The notes under the pieces are model-generated. The model saw only the letters and a list, made by a program, of their open reading frames with translations, ran no database searches and was not told the origin of the DNA. The translations under genes and the position numbers were made by a program. A DNA stretch of 64,000 nucleotides from the NCBI GenBank assembly GCA_024742665.1, contig JANSYA010000010.1, forward strand, positions 62,001 through 126,000, given 5' to 3'. This stretch comes from a bacterium (GTDB lineage: Bacteria > Spirochaetota > Leptospiria > Leptospirales > Leptonemataceae). Shown in pieces: positions 24,991-33,905 of the stretch (positions are counted from its first letter, which is position 1; each line of letters begins with the position of its first letter).

Positions 24991-27600
24991 TCAGTCCGGA
25001 GACTCGGTCGAGTTCCGGGTTTCGTCTATCACTTTTTCGCCGGCGGAATGGGATTCCAGAGCGCCGGCGGCCGGCATGTATTGCTGAACGATTTTCAGGA
25101 GATCGTTTTTGCGAATCGGTTTGGTTACGTGGTCGTCGCAGCCGGCCACTACGGTTTTTTCTCGATCTTCGGTCGATGCGTAGGCGGTCAGGGCGACGAT
25201 CGGCGTTTTGGCCGCGCCGCTTTCGCGCTCCCACTCTCGAATCTTGCGCGTCGCTGTCAGGCCGTCCATTTCCGGCATTTGAATATCCATGAACACCAGA
25301 TCGTACGATCCCATTTGATACCGCTCGACAGCCTCTCGACCGTTCTCGGCCAGGTCGACGGAATAGGGCGTCTTTTTCAAATACGCCTGGATCAGCATCT
25401 GGTTATCCGGTTGGTCTTCCGCCAGCAGGATGCGTCCTCCGGAGGTCGGCCGCATCTTAGCCGCCGAAATTCGATCCCCCGTCGCGCTCAGCCGGGACCC
25501 GATCGACGTTTCGGATTCGTGAACCCGGGGCAGGGGCAAACGAAAATAAAAGGCCGAACCCCGGCCCGGCTCGCTTTCCAGCCAGATGCGCCCCTGCTGT
25601 TTTTCGATGATGACCCGCGAAATTGAAAGGCCCAGTCCCGTACCGCCGTGCCGCCGGCTGACCGCGCCGTCGACCTGACGAAACTTTTCGAAAACCGCGG
25701 ATTGATCTTCGGGTGCGATGCCGATGCCCGTATCGCGAACGCAGAACTCCAGTTCCTCATTGGATCGCGTAAGCACAGTCAAATCGATTCGACCGGCCTC
25801 GGTGAATTTCACCGCGTTGCCGAGTAGATTGATCAGAACCTGGCGCAGTCGTCCGGCGTCGCCGCGCACGTAGCGCGGCGCGTCGGCGTCGATCCTGGCT
25901 TCTAAGAGCAGGTTCTTTTCGCTCGCGCTGATTTGAATAATTTCGGCGGTTTCGTGAACCAGCGAAGTTAAGTCGAAGGGCGAATTTTGAAAATCGACCT
26001 GGTCGGAATCCACCCGGGAGAGATCCAGAATATCGTTGATCAAAGTCAGTAGAACCTGGCCGGCGTTGCGGAAGACTCGCACGTACTGGCTCTGGTCCGC
26101 GGAGAGTTTCGTTTCCGAGAGGAGGTCGGCCATGCCGATGATGGCGTTCATGGGCGTGCGAATTTCGTGGCTCATATTGGCCAGGAATTCAGAGCGAGCC
26201 CGGCTGGCGGCGACGGCGGTATCGCGGGCCGCACGCAGTTCCGCGGTGCGCTGGATCACCCGGGTTTCCAGATCCTGCTGCACGACTTCCGCGGAAAAGA
26301 AGGCGCGCGAAAATCGTTCCGACAGAACGAAAGTAACGGCCAGGAAAAATCCGATCACGCCCATCGGCGTAACAAAATCCAGGCGCAAGAGCGCGTTCGC
26401 GGTAACCAGGTCGATCATCAGGGTTGTGGTCAGGCCGACCGACCCGATCAGAAATAGAGTCGATCCCTTCCGTTGATTCCAGCGCGCTCGTACCAGGACG
26501 TACACCATGTACAGGGCGATCCAGGCGGTGAGCAAACTCGCGACCGGCAAACTGTAAACGGCCAGACGCAGCGGCAAAATCACGAAGACCAGGCAGAGTC
26601 CCACGGCGGCCACCAGGGCGTAGCGCAGCCAGGCGGCCCGACACTCGTATGGAAAGATCGCCCGCAAAAGAGCGATAAAACAGGGCAGGCTGAGAAACCA
26701 GGTATAGTACGTCCAGGCCAGCACTGTTTCGACCGGCAGGTCCGGCCAGGTTCGCAGCAGCTGTCTTTCGCCGGTGATATAAAATCGAACGGCGGTCAGC
26801 AGGGCGAGGATGGCGAAGTACAGCGGAGCCCGGTCCCGGCGTCGCGCCGAGAACAGCAGTCCGTGATATAAAGCCAGAAAGATCAGACTCCCCAGCACGA
26901 AGGTTTCGAAACTCAGGCGATTGCTTTCCAGACGACGGACCGCGGCCGAATCCCCGAAATAAATCGGAAAGCGCATACCCCCCACGCGATGATGGAAATT
27001 GGAAACCTGTAAGATGAACTCAATCGAAGTTACGCCCGCCGGCAGAATGAAATCGCTGGTGCCTGGTCGCCAGCCCGGCCGGGTGCTTTCGGCGGTGGTT
27101 CCCACCTGGCCCGCGGCGCTCAGCAACTGCCCGTTGGCATAGAGCCGGCTGGCCATATAGATGCCATTGACCATCACCGCCATGACGCGTCCCTGCGCTG
27201 CGGTCGGTACATGCACCACGAGCCGATAGCTTGCAAAACCGGGATCCGGCCGCGCCGTGCCGTCGGCGTTTAAGAGCTGCCCGTTCCAGGCCCCGGGCGC
27301 GTTGATCAAAAAGGGCGGGGTGGATCGCGCCGGATGCGATTCAATTAAATTCGGCGCTGAAGCCGCCTTATCGATATCGTCGCCGAAGGCCGTCGGTTCC
27401 AGCAGCGTTTCCGGATACAATTCCCACTGACCGCCCAGGATCACCGGTCCGGCGAGGGCCGGGGCGTCCACCCGCATGACGCCGTCGCGCGCCACCGGCT
27501 GTGAGCCAGAGCCGGGCTGGTTTTCGGAATGGCAGCCGCCCGCAAGCACCAGGCAGCTGAGAGCCAGCGCATGCCATGCCCTGGGCGCGAGTCGCTTCAT
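24991..27600 (-). CDS. 7TMR-DISM hybrid histidine kinase
   Basis: This is a membrane sensor kinase of 869 residues. A lipobox (LVLAGGC) is followed by a DISM jelly-roll domain (about 45-215), seven transmembrane segments (about 220-425), a coiled coil, a HisKA domain with FLANMSHEIRTPMN (phospho-His near 476), an ATPase domain with LLGNAVKF, DTGIGI and GGTGLGLSIS, and a C-terminal receiver with RILLAEDQPDNQM and the phospho-Asp in VFMDIQMPEMDG (near 769). A separate output regulator is not next to it. Its ATG overlaps the stop codon of the DUF4126 gene by four bases. Confidence 0.94.
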   Translation of the reverse strand: MKRLAPRAWHALALSCLVLAGGCHSENQPGSGSQPVARDGVMRVDAPALAGPVILGGQWELYPETLLEPTAFGDDIDKAASAPNLIESHPARSTPPFLINAPGAWNGQLLNADGTARPDPGFASYRLVVHVPTAAQGRVMAVMVNGIYMASRLYANGQLLSAAGQVGTTAESTRPGWRPGTSDFILPAGVTSIEFILQVSNFHHRVGGMRFPIYFGDSAAVRRLESNRLSFETFVLGSLIFLALYHGLLFSARRRDRAPLYFAILALLTAVRFYITGERQLLRTWPDLPVETVLAWTYYTWFLSLPCFIALLRAIFPYECRAAWLRYALVAAVGLCLVFVILPLRLAVYSLPVASLLTAWIALYMVYVLVRARWNQRKGSTLFLIGSVGLTTTLMIDLVTANALLRLDFVTPMGVIGFFLAVTFVLSERFSRAFFSAEVVQQDLETRVIQRTAELRAARDTAVAASRARSEFLANMSHEIRTPMNAIIGMADLLSETKLSADQSQYVRVFRNAGQVLLTLINDILDLSRVDSDQVDFQNSPFDLTSLVHETAEIIQISASEKNLLLEARIDADAPRYVRGDAGRLRQVLINLLGNAVKFTEAGRIDLTVLTRSNEELEFCVRDTGIGIAPEDQSAVFEKFRQVDGAVSRRHGGTGLGLSISRVIIEKQQGRIWLESEPGRGSAFYFRLPLPRVHESETSIGSRLSATGDRISAAKMRPTSGGRILLAEDQPDNQMLIQAYLKKTPYSVDLAENGREAVERYQMGSYDLVFMDIQMPEMDGLTATRKIREWERESGAAKTPIVALTAYASTEDREKTVVAGCDDHVTKPIRKNDLLKIVQQYMPAAGALESHSAGEKVIDETRNSTESPD

Positions 27601-28223
27601 GCGCTTTCCGCTCCGGCCTTCGATGCGTCTTTATTTCGATTTCGAAAGCGCCGGTAGTTTCGCTGAAGCAGCACCGCCAGCATGATCGCCAGTGCAATCA
27701 GGAGCGTGGTCGCGACTACGGGCAGGACGATCGCCAGCAGAGCGAAAAAGAGGGCGGCGATCGCTTCGAAAGTCGCGACGATGAAATTTCCAAAGCCGCC
27801 CGTAAGCCCGGTCGATACGGCGCGGACCGCCACCGTCAGCAGTTGGATCAGCGCCGCGGTTCCGCCGCCGGCGACCGCGGCGAGCACCCAGCCGACGGTC
27901 GGCGACTGATCGGCGATGAGCGGGATATCGAAAAACAGGGAAGCGGAGACCAGCGTGCCGGCGATGATCGCCAGGGGGGTCGCCAGGGCGTCCAGAAAAT
28001 TATCCAGCCAGGGCACGTAATAGGCGGAGACTTCCAGAAAGGTCGCCACGCCCAGAGCCACCGTCGCTTCGGGGCGGCTGAGCCAGGCGAAGCTCTCGGC
28101 CACGTCCAGGATTCCAAATTGCACGGCGATGCTCAAGAACAGCGGCGGCACGAAGACCCGCATGCCGCAGATCGCGCTCAATACCACTCCGAGTAAGATA
28201 GCAGTTAGCAGTTCCATAATCAA
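27597..28223 (-). CDS. DUF4126 membrane protein
   Basis: This is a polytopic membrane protein of the DUF4126 family, 208 residues with five or six hydrophobic helices and a basic C-terminal tail. The SAICGMRVFVPPLFLS start and the SPTVGWVLAAVAGGG segment fit the family, whose function is unknown. Its stop codon overlaps the start of the hybrid histidine kinase by four bases, so the two are translationally coupled. It may supply a membrane partner or transported ligand for the sensor; that is inference. Confidence 0.8.
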   Translation of the reverse strand: MIMELLTAILLGVVLSAICGMRVFVPPLFLSIAVQFGILDVAESFAWLSRPEATVALGVATFLEVSAYYVPWLDNFLDALATPLAIIAGTLVSASLFFDIPLIADQSPTVGWVLAAVAGGGTAALIQLLTVAVRAVSTGLTGGFGNFIVATFEAIAALFFALLAIVLPVVATTLLIALAIMLAVLLQRNYRRFRNRNKDASKAGAESA

Positions 28224-28284
28224 TTCAGTCCGCCTGGAGTTTCGCGATTCAATAGATCGCGAAACGCAAAGCCGCTCGGGCAGT

Positions 28285-29436
28285 CTAGAGTCCGAGCCGC
28301 TCGCGTTTGACGGCGATCAGCGCGGTTTCTTTCAAGCTGCCCAGGTACAGCATTTCGCCGTCCGCGTAAACGGAAGTATTTGTATGAAAGTCAGTGTTGG
28401 GATCCTGCAGATTGTGCACGATTTCGCCGGCGGGATTCGCGGCGACGATGTGCAGATAGGATACGGCCTTCGGTCGCAAAAATGCCGGCAGGCGCTGGAC
28501 TAATTTACGCAGAAAGGGGCTTTCGGAAAGCCCGTCCAGAGCCGCGCTGCGGGGAGAAGCCAGAGCGATCCAGAATAGATTCGCGCTGCGGTCGCGCTCG
28601 ATATTGTCGGGAAAGCCCGGCAAATTATCCAGCCAGATCTGCGGCTCCTGGTCGGCGGTCGCCCGCGGTCCCTTGAGCCAGTAACGGAGCACGCGATAGC
28701 TGCCGGTCTCGTTGATCAGCACGAAGCTGTCGTCGGCCGCAAGCGCCACGCCGTTCGCGAAATTCAGGCCATCCAGTAGAACTTCCGTCGTGCGATCGGC
28801 CGGATTGTAAACCAGCAGGCGACCGTGGCCGCCGTGCTCCAGAATGTCGAGCAGGCTCGCCGCCTCGGCGCCGAGCTCTTTCGCGCCGAATTTCGTGGAG
28901 GCGTCGGAAAAAAAGATCCGGCCGTCCCGGGCGATATCGAGGTCGTCGGCGAATAAAATCGGCTGTCCATCGGCGACTTTCGTGAGGACCTGGACCTGCG
29001 CCTGCGGGTCGATTTGCAACAGTCCGCGATGGGCGTCCGCGACGATTAAATTTCCGGCCGCGTCGAAGTCGAGCCCCAGCGGATTGCCGTCCGTCTCAGC
29101 CCAGATCTGAGGTTCGCCCCTGAGCCGCCCGTCGACCGGCGGCGGGAAACGCAGAATCAAGCCGCCGTGGGTGCCGGTATAAACCCGGCCGCGAGCGTCG
29201 ACGGCGATGTCTTCGGGGCCGGCGACTTGCGCGGGAGCACCGGCCGAGAGCAAAGAAGTCGTTTCCAGACCGGCCAATTTTGTGTTGGCGGCGAAATCTC
29301 CCGTATAGCCCGCGTCGACCGGAGCCTGCCAGGCGACCGGCGCCACCGGCACCGGCCAGAGCGCCAGATACAGCGCCAGCAAGATCAGCAGCCCGAAGGC
29401 GGCGCGAAGCGGAGTGAATGCAGAACGGACGGACAT
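28285..29436 (-). CDS. SMP-30/strictosidine-synthase-like beta-propeller, membrane anchored
   Basis: This is a six-bladed propeller of the gluconolactonase/strictosidine synthase/APMAP group. Blade motifs include PEDIAVDARGRVYTGTHGG, GNPLGLDFDAAGNLIVAD, RIFFSDASTKF, NFANGVALAADDSFVLINE and LPGFPDNIERD; the polar residues that bind calcium in relatives are present. One N-terminal transmembrane segment (about residues 12-30) would anchor it with the propeller outside. ATG 29436 was chosen because upstream in-frame codons to 29625 encode a basic, non-conserved stretch. It lies 61 bases before DUF4126 on the same strand. Confidence 0.85.
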   Translation of the reverse strand: MSVRSAFTPLRAAFGLLILLALYLALWPVPVAPVAWQAPVDAGYTGDFAANTKLAGLETTSLLSAGAPAQVAGPEDIAVDARGRVYTGTHGGLILRFPPPVDGRLRGEPQIWAETDGNPLGLDFDAAGNLIVADAHRGLLQIDPQAQVQVLTKVADGQPILFADDLDIARDGRIFFSDASTKFGAKELGAEAASLLDILEHGGHGRLLVYNPADRTTEVLLDGLNFANGVALAADDSFVLINETGSYRVLRYWLKGPRATADQEPQIWLDNLPGFPDNIERDRSANLFWIALASPRSAALDGLSESPFLRKLVQRLPAFLRPKAVSYLHIVAANPAGEIVHNLQDPNTDFHTNTSVYADGEMLYLGSLKETALIAVKRERLGL

Positions 29437-29651
29437 CTCACGATCATCCTTCACCGCCGGGTCGCCGGGCAAGATTTTTTTGTTTGATTTTCGCCCTCGA
29501 AAGGGCGCCGGCAGCGGGGTGCAGCGCTTCCGGGACCGGCGCATCCGGGCGAAGGCGATCGGCGGGCCTCCGTAAAACATGCGAAACTGAATGTCGGCCG
29601 GCGCTGGATCGCTAAAGAAATTCAATAGACTTTCTGATTCGAAGTCGTCGT

Positions 29652-32264
29652 ATGTTCTGTATGTTGAATGCCTGTACGTCGCGCCAGCTGTCGAATTCGA
29701 GTGCTGCTTTCGTGATCGTCATTGCGATTTTGAGTTTGTTTGCGACCGCGGGCTGCGCTCAGCGCGGCGATGGAGTCGTCCTCGTCGACGAGTGGGAGTA
29801 TCGCGCGGGTTTCGACGAATCCTATTTCCAGGAATACAATCCGGCCGACTGGAAAAAAACTATGATTCCGGTCAATTTCAGCGCGCTGCCGGAATTTGAA
29901 GACTACACCGGCTGGATTACTCTGCGTCTGGAAATCCCGCCGCATCTCAACGAATATTTGATCGGCGGTCAGCCCCTGGCGATCAACGCCGGTCGCCTCC
30001 TGGACGTTTCGTACGTGTATGTGAACGGTCATCTCTTCGGGCAGCTCGGCTCCGCGAAGCCGTACCGCGAAGCGGCCATGCGTCCCTTTTTAAGAGACGT
30101 GCCTTTCAACAGTATTCGCCGCGATCCGTCCGCGCCGAACGTATTGTACATCGCGCTTTATAATACCGGCAAATATCCATTAGAAGTAATGGACGAAATG
30201 AACCTCGGTCTGTCGGACCGGGTCTTTCGCCGCCACCTGTACGACGAAGTCACCAGCTTCGGTTTGCTGATGCTCTATCTTGCGTCGGGACTCTATCATC
30301 TGCTGCTCTTTGTGCGCCGGCCGCGGGACCGGTACAATTTCTTTTTCGCCATGTTTGCGATTCTGCTGAGCGTGTACTGGTTCGTCGCGAATACGACCAC
30401 CCGGGATTATTTTTTCGAAAACCACGTCGAGCTGCATCGCAAGCTCGAACATATGATCATGTTCACGTTGCCGCCGTTCTTCGTGAATTTTCTGACCCAG
30501 TTCTTTCACGGGCGCTCCAGCCGATTCGGCCAGGTGTACGGCTTACTCAGTCTGTGGGCGATTGTTTTGACCGGCTTCGGCGACCTGGCCCTGATGCGCT
30601 ACTGTCGTGACGCTTTCTATCTCGTGTTGCTCTTCGCTTTCGCCTATATCCTGTTTTATGTGATCCGCGAAATGATTCGCAAGAATCGGGACGCCTGGTA
30701 CTTGATCCTCGGAATCCTGCTGCTCATGGCATCAATCGTCCACGATACGCTGGCTTCGGAGGATGTGATCCACTCCGGCCGGATCGCCAACTATACTTTC
30801 CTGGTCTTCGTCGGGGGCCTGGCGGGAATTATGGCGAATCGTTTTATGGAAATCACCGACCGGGTCGAGGAGCTGAACGTGCACCTTGAACAGGAAGTCG
30901 AAGAGCGCACTCGCGAACTCAAGCAGTCTCTGGGCGAAGTGCAGCGCCTGAAGGAACACCAGGACGGCGATTATTTTTTGACTTCGCTGCTTTTGAATCC
31001 CCTGGCCGGCGATTTTAGCCGCGGCGAAACCGTCGCCGTGGATCTCTTAACCCGCCAGAATAAAAAATTCCGCTTTCGCAAATGGGATTCCGAAATCGGC
31101 GGCGATATTTCCGTGGCCGATACGATTCGCCTGCGCGATCGCGAGTATACGGTATTTATCAACGCCGACGCCATGGGTAAATCGATGCAGGGCGCCGGCG
31201 GGGCGCTGGTGCTCGGCACGGTCTTTCGTTCGGTGCTCACGCGGACGTACGAACGTCCCGCCATGAGCGGCAAGTCGCCGGAAGTCTGGCTGCGGGACTG
31301 CGCCTTTGAATTGCAAAACGTCTTCGCGAGTTTTAATGGCAGCATGCTGATTTCAGTGGTACTGGGCCTGGTGGACAACGTGAACGGTGTGACCTTTTTT
31401 CTGAACGCCGAACATCCCTGGCTGGTGCTCTATCGCGGCGGCCGGGCCGAATTTCTCGACGAAGAATTGTTTCTGCGCAAAGTGGGCGTGCCGGGATTGC
31501 AGGAAAGCTTTCGTCTGCATACCTTTCAAATGCGCCCGGGCGACGTGATCATCTCCGGCTCCGACGGGCGTGATGATATTCTGCTCGGCACGCTCGAAGC
31601 GACCGGCCAGCGACAGATCAACGAAGACGAAACGGAATTCCTGCGGCGAGTCGAGGAAGGCCGGGGCGATCTACAGGCGATCGAACGCGGCCTGCTCGGC
31701 GTCGGTCGGCTGACGGACGATCTTTCGCTGCTGCGCATTGGCTATCGTCCCGGGGAAGCGGCCCCTGAGAGCCCGGCTGAATTTCAGACAGAATTGGAAA
31801 GCGCGCGGCGAGCGCATCGCGCGGGGGATCTTGCGGCTGCGGAAGCTCACTATCAGCGCGCTGCGGAAATTCAGCGTAGCAGCGGAGCGGGACCCGAAGC
31901 GGCGGCGGAGCTCTTCCGGGATCGGATTCGGCTTTCGATTAAGAAGCGCGATTCGCAGGAACTGGGAGGCCTCTGTCGCGAAGCCCTGAGTCTGGAAAGC
32001 GCCGATGCGGATCTGCTCTATCTTGCGGCCTACGGCTTAAAACTCGCCGGTCGAATTCCCGAGGCCCTGGACGCGGCTTCGCGTCTGGGCTTGCGCGATC
32101 CGCATCATAGCAAAAATCTGATCAATCTCGTCGATCTGCGGCGTTTAAGCGGAGACCTGCCTGCCGCGCAAGACGCCCTCCGACTGCTGAAGCGCGTCGA
32201 TCCGCAGCACGCGACAATCGGCCGCCTGGAGGAGCTGCTGTCCAAACGCGCGGATTCGCCCTGA
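29652..32264 (+). CDS. 7TMR-DISM receptor with SpoIIE/PP2C-type phosphatase
   Basis: This is an 870-residue receptor phosphatase. A signal region with FATAGC (probable lipobox) precedes a DISM-like extracellular domain (about 45-200), seven transmembrane segments (about 205-410), a coiled coil of Glu-rich heptads and a SpoIIE-type phosphatase. Metal-site motifs are GGD (near 482), FINADAMGKSMQGA and the C-terminal TDDLSLLRIG. A TPR-like helical tail follows (about 700-870). Such phosphatases usually act on anti-sigma antagonists; none is seen next door. A CheX-domain gene follows after 71 bases. Confidence 0.92.
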   Translation: MFCMLNACTSRQLSNSSAAFVIVIAILSLFATAGCAQRGDGVVLVDEWEYRAGFDESYFQEYNPADWKKTMIPVNFSALPEFEDYTGWITLRLEIPPHLNEYLIGGQPLAINAGRLLDVSYVYVNGHLFGQLGSAKPYREAAMRPFLRDVPFNSIRRDPSAPNVLYIALYNTGKYPLEVMDEMNLGLSDRVFRRHLYDEVTSFGLLMLYLASGLYHLLLFVRRPRDRYNFFFAMFAILLSVYWFVANTTTRDYFFENHVELHRKLEHMIMFTLPPFFVNFLTQFFHGRSSRFGQVYGLLSLWAIVLTGFGDLALMRYCRDAFYLVLLFAFAYILFYVIREMIRKNRDAWYLILGILLLMASIVHDTLASEDVIHSGRIANYTFLVFVGGLAGIMANRFMEITDRVEELNVHLEQEVEERTRELKQSLGEVQRLKEHQDGDYFLTSLLLNPLAGDFSRGETVAVDLLTRQNKKFRFRKWDSEIGGDISVADTIRLRDREYTVFINADAMGKSMQGAGGALVLGTVFRSVLTRTYERPAMSGKSPEVWLRDCAFELQNVFASFNGSMLISVVLGLVDNVNGVTFFLNAEHPWLVLYRGGRAEFLDEELFLRKVGVPGLQESFRLHTFQMRPGDVIISGSDGRDDILLGTLEATGQRQINEDETEFLRRVEEGRGDLQAIERGLLGVGRLTDDLSLLRIGYRPGEAAPESPAEFQTELESARRAHRAGDLAAAEAHYQRAAEIQRSSGAGPEAAAELFRDRIRLSIKKRDSQELGGLCREALSLESADADLLYLAAYGLKLAGRIPEALDAASRLGLRDPHHSKNLINLVDLRRLSGDLPAAQDALRLLKRVDPQHATIGRLEELLSKRADSP

Positions 32265-32335
32265 GCTTGCGGACGCCTCCGTTGGGCGAATGCGTCGCTT
32301 GCGCCTGAACGCGGAATTCAATTGACCGGGAGTGG

Positions 32336-32809
32336 ATGCCGCGAAAGCATTCGCTCGTGACGAAGCCTGAATTCGCCAATCTGGTAGAGTTAATTCTCAA
32401 CTACTTCGAAAGCAGTTCCGGCGAAGCGGCTCGCGCGGGCGATCCCTTCGAACGCGATGAGGCGGAACCGCTCCTGCTGGAATTCAGCGGTGTCGTGGGG
32501 GTTTCGGGTCAGCGCAACGGCTGCATCTACTATACCTCGCCTTCGGAGCTGCTGCAAGAATTGGCCGCAAACCTGCTCGGCACCGAAGCGGCCACCCGGG
32601 CCGCCGCGCGGGATATGGCCGGCGAAATCGCCAATATGATCGGCGGCAACGCTCAGCAGTACCTGGGCGGCGACTTCGTGATTTCGGCGCCGATCATGTT
32701 AGAGGGCCGACCGAAAAACATTCGTCTGCCGATTTACGACCCCGCGTACGTCATTCCCATCGATTGGAAATCGCACCGATCGTATGCGGTTTTCGGCCTG
32801 CGCGCCTGA
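32336..32809 (+). CDS. CheX-type chemotaxis phosphatase domain protein
   Basis: This is a 157-residue CheC/CheX-fold protein. The active-site motif ExxN is present in DMAGEIANMIGGNA (Glu and Asn near 95-98), preceded by GVSGQRNGCIYY and followed by FVISAP, as in CheX. Studied CheX proteins dephosphorylate CheY-P or related receivers. No CheY gene is adjacent; the nearest receiver domain is in the hybrid histidine kinase about 7 kb away. It follows the DISM-SpoIIE gene on the same strand and may act in that pathway. Confidence 0.85.
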   Translation: MPRKHSLVTKPEFANLVELILNYFESSSGEAARAGDPFERDEAEPLLLEFSGVVGVSGQRNGCIYYTSPSELLQELAANLLGTEAATRAAARDMAGEIANMIGGNAQQYLGGDFVISAPIMLEGRPKNIRLPIYDPAYVIPIDWKSHRSYAVFGLRA

Positions 32810-32842
32810 AGCTTTTCATCGCTACGGCTCGCCGCCGGAAAT

Positions 32843-33838
32843 CTATTCGAAGAGTTTTTCGAGGCGCCCGATCAGGCGACCGCCGAAACCTTCGCGCGCG
32901 AACATTTTTTTCAAACCCGCCAGGTCCGCCCCGCGATATTGCAATTCGCGCAGGCTCGGAACCGAATCTCCGGCGTCCTTGAGCTTCGTGCCGATGCGTG
33001 TCACCGCCAGGCAGGTTCGGGCGAGCTCCGCGTTTTCCGCCAGAGTCGCGGCAATGCGTGCGGCTCCGCGCAGATCTTTCGCCGCCGCGATTTCGTCCGT
33101 GCGCTTCAAAACGCTTTCGATTCCGCCGAATTTTTGAATCAGAGCGGCCGCGGTTTTTTGTCCGATGCCGGGCAGCCCTGGAATATTATCGACGGCGTCA
33201 CCGGCGAGGGCCAGCAGGTCGGCGATGCGCTCGGGCGGCACGCCGAAGTGCTCTTCAATGCCGGCCGCGTCAAAGCGCCGTTCCCGGGCGTAGTCCCATA
33301 GAATATCTTTTGGCTGAGTTAAGAGCTGCGCGAGATCCTTATCCGAGCTTACGATCGTACGCCGCTTGAATTTCGCGCGGTGGCGGTGCATGGTCGCGCC
33401 GATGAGATCGTCGGCTTCGTAGCGGTCGTGGGCGTAATCACCGCCGCCCATCAGTCGGCTGAGTTCGCGACAGAGCTTCAGCTGGCGTTCCAGATCGGCC
33501 GGCGGCAGTTCGCGATTGGTTTTGTACGGCGGATAGATTTCGTTGCGAAACGAGGTGTTCAGGCTTTCGTCGAAGAAAACGCCCAGATAGGCGGGCCGGG
33601 CGGCTTCGATGAATTTGATTAAAAAGTCGGCGAAGCCATAAACCGCGTTCACCGGTCGGCCCGCTTCGTCGCGAATCGAATCAGGCATCGAAAAGTACGC
33701 GCGAAAGATATAGATGCTCGCGTCGATGCAGTACAGATCCGGCGTGGGCTCGCCGCCGGCCTTTTTACGAGGACTTGACTTCTTTTTGCGCGGGCTCTGC
33801 TTCGCCGTTTTTTTACGCGCGGATGTTTTTTTCGCCAT
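32843..33838 (-). CDS. 5'-3' exonuclease (PolI N-domain/FEN type) with basic tail
   Basis: This is a flap-type nuclease equivalent to the N-terminal exonuclease of DNA polymerase I. Metal-site acidic residues lie in DLYCIDASIY, GVFFDE, DRYEADDLIG and SSDKDLAQLL; YPPYKTNR and the helix-three-turn-helix AGDAVDNIPGLPGIGQKTAAALI are also clear. The first 30 residues are almost all Lys, Arg, Ser and Ala, with two SPRKK repeats. Family members remove RNA primers and flaps. The length of 331 residues agrees with stand-alone versions plus the tail. It is convergent with the CheX gene. Confidence 0.9.
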   Translation of the reverse strand: MAKKTSARKKTAKQSPRKKKSSPRKKAGGEPTPDLYCIDASIYIFRAYFSMPDSIRDEAGRPVNAVYGFADFLIKFIEAARPAYLGVFFDESLNTSFRNEIYPPYKTNRELPPADLERQLKLCRELSRLMGGGDYAHDRYEADDLIGATMHRHRAKFKRRTIVSSDKDLAQLLTQPKDILWDYARERRFDAAGIEEHFGVPPERIADLLALAGDAVDNIPGLPGIGQKTAAALIQKFGGIESVLKRTDEIAAAKDLRGAARIAATLAENAELARTCLAVTRIGTKLKDAGDSVPSLRELQYRGADLAGLKKMFAREGFGGRLIGRLEKLFE

Positions 33839-33905
33839 AAATTGGAATCGATGCCTGTATTCGCTCAGCAGATCCGCGCCGGGCGCTTGACTGACGCTTC
33901 GGACT

